Assembly (NCBI GenBank): GCA_951799445.1
Contig: OX637288.1
Location: 48,995,288 to 49,059,287, forward strand
Direction of reading: 5' to 3'
Source of the DNA: Pseudisothecium myosuroides
Lineage: Eukaryota; Streptophyta; Bryopsida; Hypnales; Lembophyllaceae
DNA length: 64,000 nt
Under the pieces are notes generated by a model. That model worked only from the letters and a program-made list of their open reading frames with translations. It made no database searches and was not told the origin of the DNA. Shown here one piece after another: positions 59,521-64,000 of the stretch. The position numbers were made by a program, and so were the translations under genes. Within the stretch, counting starts at the first letter, position 1. Each line of letters begins with the position of its first letter.

Positions 59521-59817
59521 ATGGCGGACGAGACTTCTTTGCAAATGGTGGTGCCAAATAGTCCAACGCCATCGATAGCTGGACCGAGCTCCGGTACTTC
59601 TACCCCTGCTTCTTCGATCCCGACTGGTGCCCCTCCACCCTTACCTACACAGGGGGCACCACAAGAGCGACATTGGAGCAACGCAGCCATCAAATTCTTG
59701 CTGGCCAAGTGCAAAGAGCATGTAGAGCTTCACAACAGCGTCACTATGGGACAGCCTCAATGGGCACGTATTCACGAGGAGCTCATCACCAACTTCCCTA
59801 GCGAGCGTGTGCGAAAG
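59521..59817 (+). CDS. First coding exon of a Myb/SANT- or trihelix-like protein (fragment)
   Basis: ATG at 59521 lies 21 bases after a good acceptor. The exon encodes 99 residues and ends at GCGAAAG|GTGAAA. Residues 1-45 are Pro/Ser/Thr-rich (PSSGTSTPASSIPTGAPPPL). Residues 50-98 (HWSNAAIKFLLAKCKEHVEL ... QWARIHEELITNFP) have the Trp ... Trp spacing and helical pattern of Myb/SANT-like or trihelix DNA-binding domains. No continuing exon is found downstream, where an AAAAT-rich tract and a GC-rich cluster follow. It is therefore probably a truncated or captured gene 5' end. A 5' leader exon seems to precede it (about 59080-59177). Confidence 0.45.
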
Positions 59818-60135
59818 GTGAAATCATTATCGGATGAAAAATAAAAATAAAAATAAAAAAATAAAAAATAAAAATAAAAAAAGAGAAACAAGGCGCAAAG
59901 TTTTTACCTGGCGCTGGCTGGCGGAAGCTTGCTGCGTGCTCTCCGCCTCGCCACCAGCCGGCTCCCCTGCCCGCCACTGGCGCCCCGCCACGTGGCTGGG
60001 CGGAGTGCGCCAGGCGTGGCGGGGGAAGCCCATGTGCGCGAGCTGTCTGAAGGGCTAAACAAAACTAAAAGTTCTTCTGTTGCATAAATATCGCATGGCA
60101 GCTGAGATATTTGTAATGCTTCTGCGTTTCAAAAC

Positions 60136-60541
60136 CGTGGCTGTAAATGCGACCCTCTCCTTCAAACCGTCCCTATGTTTAGCTGTAGAATGGATTGGAG
60201 GTGATTCTTAAATGGACCACTTTTGCTATTGAATGAATCAAGAAAAAATTGTTTTTTTTATTGTGAGAGCCAATCATTGGCCTTGATTTCTTGAAATGAC
60301 TTTCAAAATTGCAAGGGGACGGATTTTGGGAGACCTAGTGTCACAAATAGGTACCTACTACTGAAATCTTTGAAAATTCATAACTATTTCAAAAATGCTT
60401 CAAAAAATATGAAACCACTTCTGTTCCGTTCCACATCTATTGTTATTTCTCTGAAAAATGAGCTAAAAATATTTTGGTTCATTTGCACCTATGAAAAAGG
60501 CGGATCAGCCCTTAAAAGGGTCGCTTTTTGAGCCGTACGTA
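60136..60541. mobile_element. AGGTAGGAGG family, copy 6 (degenerate ends)
   Basis: The interior (AATGAATCAAGAAAAAATTG, GAGCTAAAAATATT, GAAAAAGGCGGATCAGCCC) matches 19600-19982 and 56342-56750. The right tip is altered to GAGCCGTACGTAAG. Confidence 0.6.
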
Positions 60542-61597
60542 AGTGAAGGCTAGGTACACTAAAATTGCCGGAGGCCCCAAAGCACCATTATGGAAGGAGA
60601 GTTTCGAGAATATCTAGCCAAGAAAAACTTTTGAACAGTCATAAGGATGGCATACGATATCCACATACGCACTCTTTGGTGCGTTGGAATCGTCTTTCGC
60701 CAACAAGGAAATATAATATTTGGACCGGCCTAATGATAGGAACTATGCTGCACAGCAAAGTGGCGGCTTCAGGTGCCCGTCTCCACCTTCCAGAACGAAG
60801 CATGAATCTGGCTTTCAGTGGGAGGCAGAACCCACATCTGAAAGCGTCCATCAGTAGCGAGAGTCGTCAGATTTCTCCTCCACATTGCCTTGGAGAGTGC
60901 CGGCGTCCACACACAATATCCAAGTTCTAGAATGTTATCTACATTCTCTCACAATAAGTAATTCGATATTTTAAATGACACCAAGCCACTGAGAAATTCT
61001 GGACAGCTCAGTCAATGGACATCGGGCTCATCAGAGCAGCCCACAGGCTGAAAAAGGCATGCGACACAAAAACGTGGCATAAGACTAACTTAAGACCCAA
61101 AGCTGAAGCAGGCACTCTGCATCCCTTCTCGCGAACACGTGACGAGAGGGACGTACACAGAGTATCACTGCTGCCAGGCAATAGCATCTAAGCTTCAGCT
61201 TTGCCTCAAACTTGAGCTCCCGTCCTGCCAGATGCGAACATGCATCCACTTCAGATAACAAGACCAAAAAGTAATAATAAAAGGATTCTCAAACCGAAAT
61301 ATTAGAAAGAAAAAAGCATTAGCTGTAATGATTCGACGTTCCACATACATGTCCACTCTCCTATTCAACATCCACTGCACAAACATCTGCAAATAACTGG
61401 AACTTGCACTATACTATGGTTAAACTCTGCACTGCAAAACTTCTTTAAAACACCTACTAATCATGCACAGAATCAACAAAACACCTAAGTTTGACCTACA
61501 CAAAACTCCAGAACCGCTTGCTGAAGTGCTCTCCTAACCAAAACTGCTTCCCAAAACAATCAGAAGTTCCTGCACAAGTATGAGCAGAGCTTAAATT
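60542..61597. other. Intergenic, no gene seen
   Basis: Moderate-composition unique sequence. A 121-residue open frame at 60565-60930 (+) has no recognised domain or splice support. Confidence 0.35.
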
Positions 61598-61890
61598 TTA
61601 ACCCCAAAATGACCACGGTATGTTTTGAGCAAAAATTGTCAAAAACTGCCAGATTGCAAGGCATTGAGCAAAAATGGAGAAAAAGATGTTCTTATTGGAA
61701 ATCATCCCTTGCAAAAATGTACAAGCCTCCTATGGGAATGTGTGTTAAAAAATTTCATAAACTTTGACAGCGTAGATTGCAAGATTTGTAGCAGACTTCA
61801 AATAGCTTAGGGTGTCACACCGCATGGGAATTTAAGATATCACATTCCCTGTTTTCTGCGAACAGCTGTCCTGGGCTTTCAAGGGCTTAA
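61598..61890. mobile_element. Short TTAA-bounded element downstream of the DUF2301 gene
   Basis: 293 bp with ends TTAACCCCAAAATGACCACGG and, inward from the right, TTAAGCCCTTGAAAGCCCAGG. Relative to the gene it lies about 160 bp past the stop codon, so it may sit in or near the 3' UTR. Confidence 0.6.
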
Positions 61891-62052
61891 GGTTGGATAA
61901 CCCATTCTCAACTTTCCCATTTAAAATGTGACCTTACTTCCTTGAAGATTATAACACAAGCTTCATTTTACATAAAGGGGGCCACACCAGGTTCAAGAGG
62001 AAACACACCTCATCTCTCACAAACATACCTGAATGGACACAGCGAGCTTCAA

Positions 62053-64000
62053 TCAGCTACGTATGTCCTCTGGTACAGTCTGTTTTTGTTCTTCTAACCG
62101 CCGCAGCAACGCTTGCTGCGCATCCTCCGGTAAAGCGTTGAACATGAAAACAGACTTGTCTCCAATATCATCCTTGATAGTTTGAGTGAACTTGCGCGAT
62201 GCAAAGAGCGCGAACAGAGCCATCCATGCAGCTAACAGGCCCAGCTGTACCGTCTCATCCATCTGTCCTGACTGCAGTGTGCATTTCATCAGTACTTGTT
62301 ATTCAGCATCCTTGTATCCTAAAGCATTGCCTCTGACGACTCCCACCACCACCACCCCATCCCCTTCAAAGCCGGAACCGATATGCGACGAAAGAAACGG
62401 TGCAAGTGCTTAATCACGAGTCCCCCCAAAATGGATTGGTAAGCACCCCTCTTGTCAGAATCAAAGCAACACAGAGTTGCCCTAGGCCATCGTCAGCACC
62501 AATAGCAACACTACGGTTGCAGAAAGCGAACACGACATGGCCTTGAGTCAGCCGGCCCCCAATTGCTTCTTCCAATATGGTAGGATTTTAGTCTAAGAAT
62601 ACAACTGTTGCGGAAAGAGTTATGTGAAAGGCGTGCAGGGATCTTACAAGGCGACCGAGCAGCAACGCCGGAATGACGAAGAAAAGAGCAGCAGCTTCTG
62701 GCTTGCCATAACAAAGCCCTGCAGTTTGCATGGCATATATAAGACCCTAGAGAAGAGAGCACGACAAAAGCATCGGGTGCAGAGCCTGCACGAAGATGGT
62801 CGGCAGCAAAGAATCAAACGAAAAATTAGAAAAGGAAGAAAGAAAGGGCGGAGAAGTAATACTCGCCTTCTTTAAAAACAAGGCCAGTCAAGGAGGCAAA
62901 CAGGGGGCCAACAGCCCAGATGGCGGCAGGATGAGAGATAACAAAGTTCACCAAGCCTTGTTGCTCCGGGGCAGCGAAGTTGACGGCCACTCCCAGCGAG
63001 CCCAACACGCCCACGGCCCAGAACACTTGCAGCGCTCGCTTGAGGGGCGTCACGTAAATGTGAATCAGCAACAGAGATACTCCCAGCCCTCCCGCCCCCA
63101 CAACGTACAATGGATCGTACACATTTTGAATCACGTTCTTCAACACGTTGCCGTCGGGAAGCAGCGCCGTCGACGCCGCTGCACATCCACATCGTAGTTT
63201 ATCAGAGGTCCATCGACATGGCTGCATGCATCCCGCAACGATATGACACCCTTGTGACTGGAGCCGCAAGCTGGCTACACATGGCCAGTGCTCGTCGCTG
63301 TCGACAAGGCTGATGACAAAGGACATTCGTGTTCGTGTCAATTGTCCCTTGCCATTAACCCTTGAAGAACCAAGGGTTTAGTGTTCGTAAAATGACTAAT
63401 GCAATCGATCATATTGTGGAAAAAAATAATCTAAAGGGGGCAAACTAGTGCGGCACCAGAATCAGCGAAGGATACTTCTTCATCTGTTTGTCAAAAAAAT
63501 CGGAAACTCGGGCCGTAAAAACATTCGTACCAACTACTTAAACCCGCCAAACAAGCCCGAGACCTGTTGGTCGGTAAGAAGTTCCCAATCCTACCATCGG
63601 ATGCATTATTCTCGTCCCCAAACTAGTATGAGGTGCTCGCGGACAAGGCAGGGCCACTGCCCACTTGCAGAATTCAAAAAGGGTTGATAACCCTAAGCCA
63701 TTCCTTCCATTATCTTTCCACAGCAAATGCAATCAATCGGTTGAGAAGCGGGCGGGGGAATGTCAGATACCTGCAATGAATGCTGTGGCCGTGGTCACCA
63801 AACCTGCGCGGTACAGCACGACCTGCAATCACGCCACGGAATATGGGCACGGCTGGGGATAGGAAGAGTCGAAGCAAATGGAAGTGCTATTTAGCGTGGC
63901 AATTGGCACTTGGAGGGCGAAGGGACGTACCTCGCGAACGTCGGCCGAGTCCACCGACCAGGGTCCGTAGATGCCTTGGAATTGCGGAGTCGCGGCCGAA
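62053..64000 (-). CDS. DUF2301-type integral membrane protein, 3' part (plastid/cyanobacterial family)
   Basis: Exons seen: 64000-63931 (5' end beyond the window), 63822-63771, 63178-62867, 62718-62648, 62271-62053. They join in frame to 240 residues plus TGA. The intron at 62866-62719 uses a GC donor (AAG|GCGAGT); the others are GT-AG. The protein starts in view with FQGIYGPWSVDSADVRE, then VVLYRAGLVTTATAF, and has about six hydrophobic segments (for example VVGAGGLGVSLLLIHIYV, VFWAVGVLGSLGVAV, IWAVGPLFASLTGLVF, LFFVIPALLLGRL, LGLLAAWMALFALFA). After GLVF comes KEGLCYGKPEAA, and the tail is KFTQTIKDDIGDKSVFMFNA. This matches my recollection of the uncharacterised DUF2301 family of cyanobacteria and plant plastids. 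Function is unknown and the N-terminus with any transit peptide is outside the window. Confidence 0.75.

Larger units (their letters stand above)
58904..60040. mobile_element. Candidate element with GC-rich ends enclosing a gene fragment
   Basis: Two GC-rich clusters (58904-58998 and 59905-60040) share GGCGGGGGAAGCCC and GCCAGGCGTGGCGG, present in direct and partly inverted arrangement, with CGCACATG near both outer edges. They bracket about 0.9 kb that holds a 5' leader and first coding exon of a Myb/SANT-like gene. This could be a Pack-MULE-type capture, but I see no clean terminal repeat or target duplication. Confidence 0.35.

Noticed and set aside
60565..60930. A 121-residue gene downstream of the Myb/SANT-like exon
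   Set aside because: It has no recognised domain and no splice acceptor linking it to the upstream exon.

Overview
The window reads as nuclear DNA of a land plant or close streptophyte relative. Evidence is the GT-AG intron-exon structure, TTTAGGG-type telo-box runs in introns, a plastid/cyanobacterial-type membrane protein gene, and CACTA, Stowaway-like and LINE elements. Introns are mostly about 100-600 bp while the spaces between genes are AT-rich and full of transposons. That would suit a bryophyte, lycophyte or similar lineage, but I cannot name the species.

Transposon block, about 0.8-17.7 kb. Two 5'-truncated copies of one RNase H-bearing LINE lie tail to tail: copy 1 on + (841-11146) and copy 2 on - (12270-17390). 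Copy 1 is split by two CACTA elements (1157-3821, target duplication CAA; 6705-10349, target duplication TAT). Copy 2 is split by a long foldback element (12916-13996, target duplication TTGAG) and a third CACTA element (14395-16400, target duplication ATT). The second CACTA element carries intron-containing fragments of a host ARM-repeat gene. The third carries two nested hairpin elements. The CACTA insertions in copy 1 and copy 2 lie within about 2 bp of each other on the LINE sequence.

AT-rich, repeat-dominated stretch, about 17.7-37.9 kb. The only gene-like sequence is a frameshifted, intronless phosphoglycerate mutase-like pseudogene (32833-33699, -). Several small-element families occur here: TTAA-bounded elements with CCCCTAAAGGACC-type ends, an AGGTAGGAGG-ended family, pogo/Tigger-like and Stowaway-like MITEs, and a near-perfect 193-bp hairpin.

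Gene-bearing part, about 37.9-64 kb. Three genes on the - strand could be spliced in frame by eye. They are an AFG1-like mitochondrial AAA ATPase (37901-43296, 14 exons, 635 aa), a TRM5-type tRNA guanine-37 N1-methyltransferase (50618-54657, 9 exons, 479 aa), and the 3' part of a DUF2301-type membrane protein gene running off the right edge (62053-64000, five exons seen, one intron of GC-AG type). A lone Myb/SANT- or trihelix-like first exon (59521-59817, +) sits between GC-rich repeat clusters and may be a captured gene fragment. The three genes share no obvious pathway; each is an ordinary dispersed housekeeping gene. The unusual content of the window is the transposon biology around and inside them.
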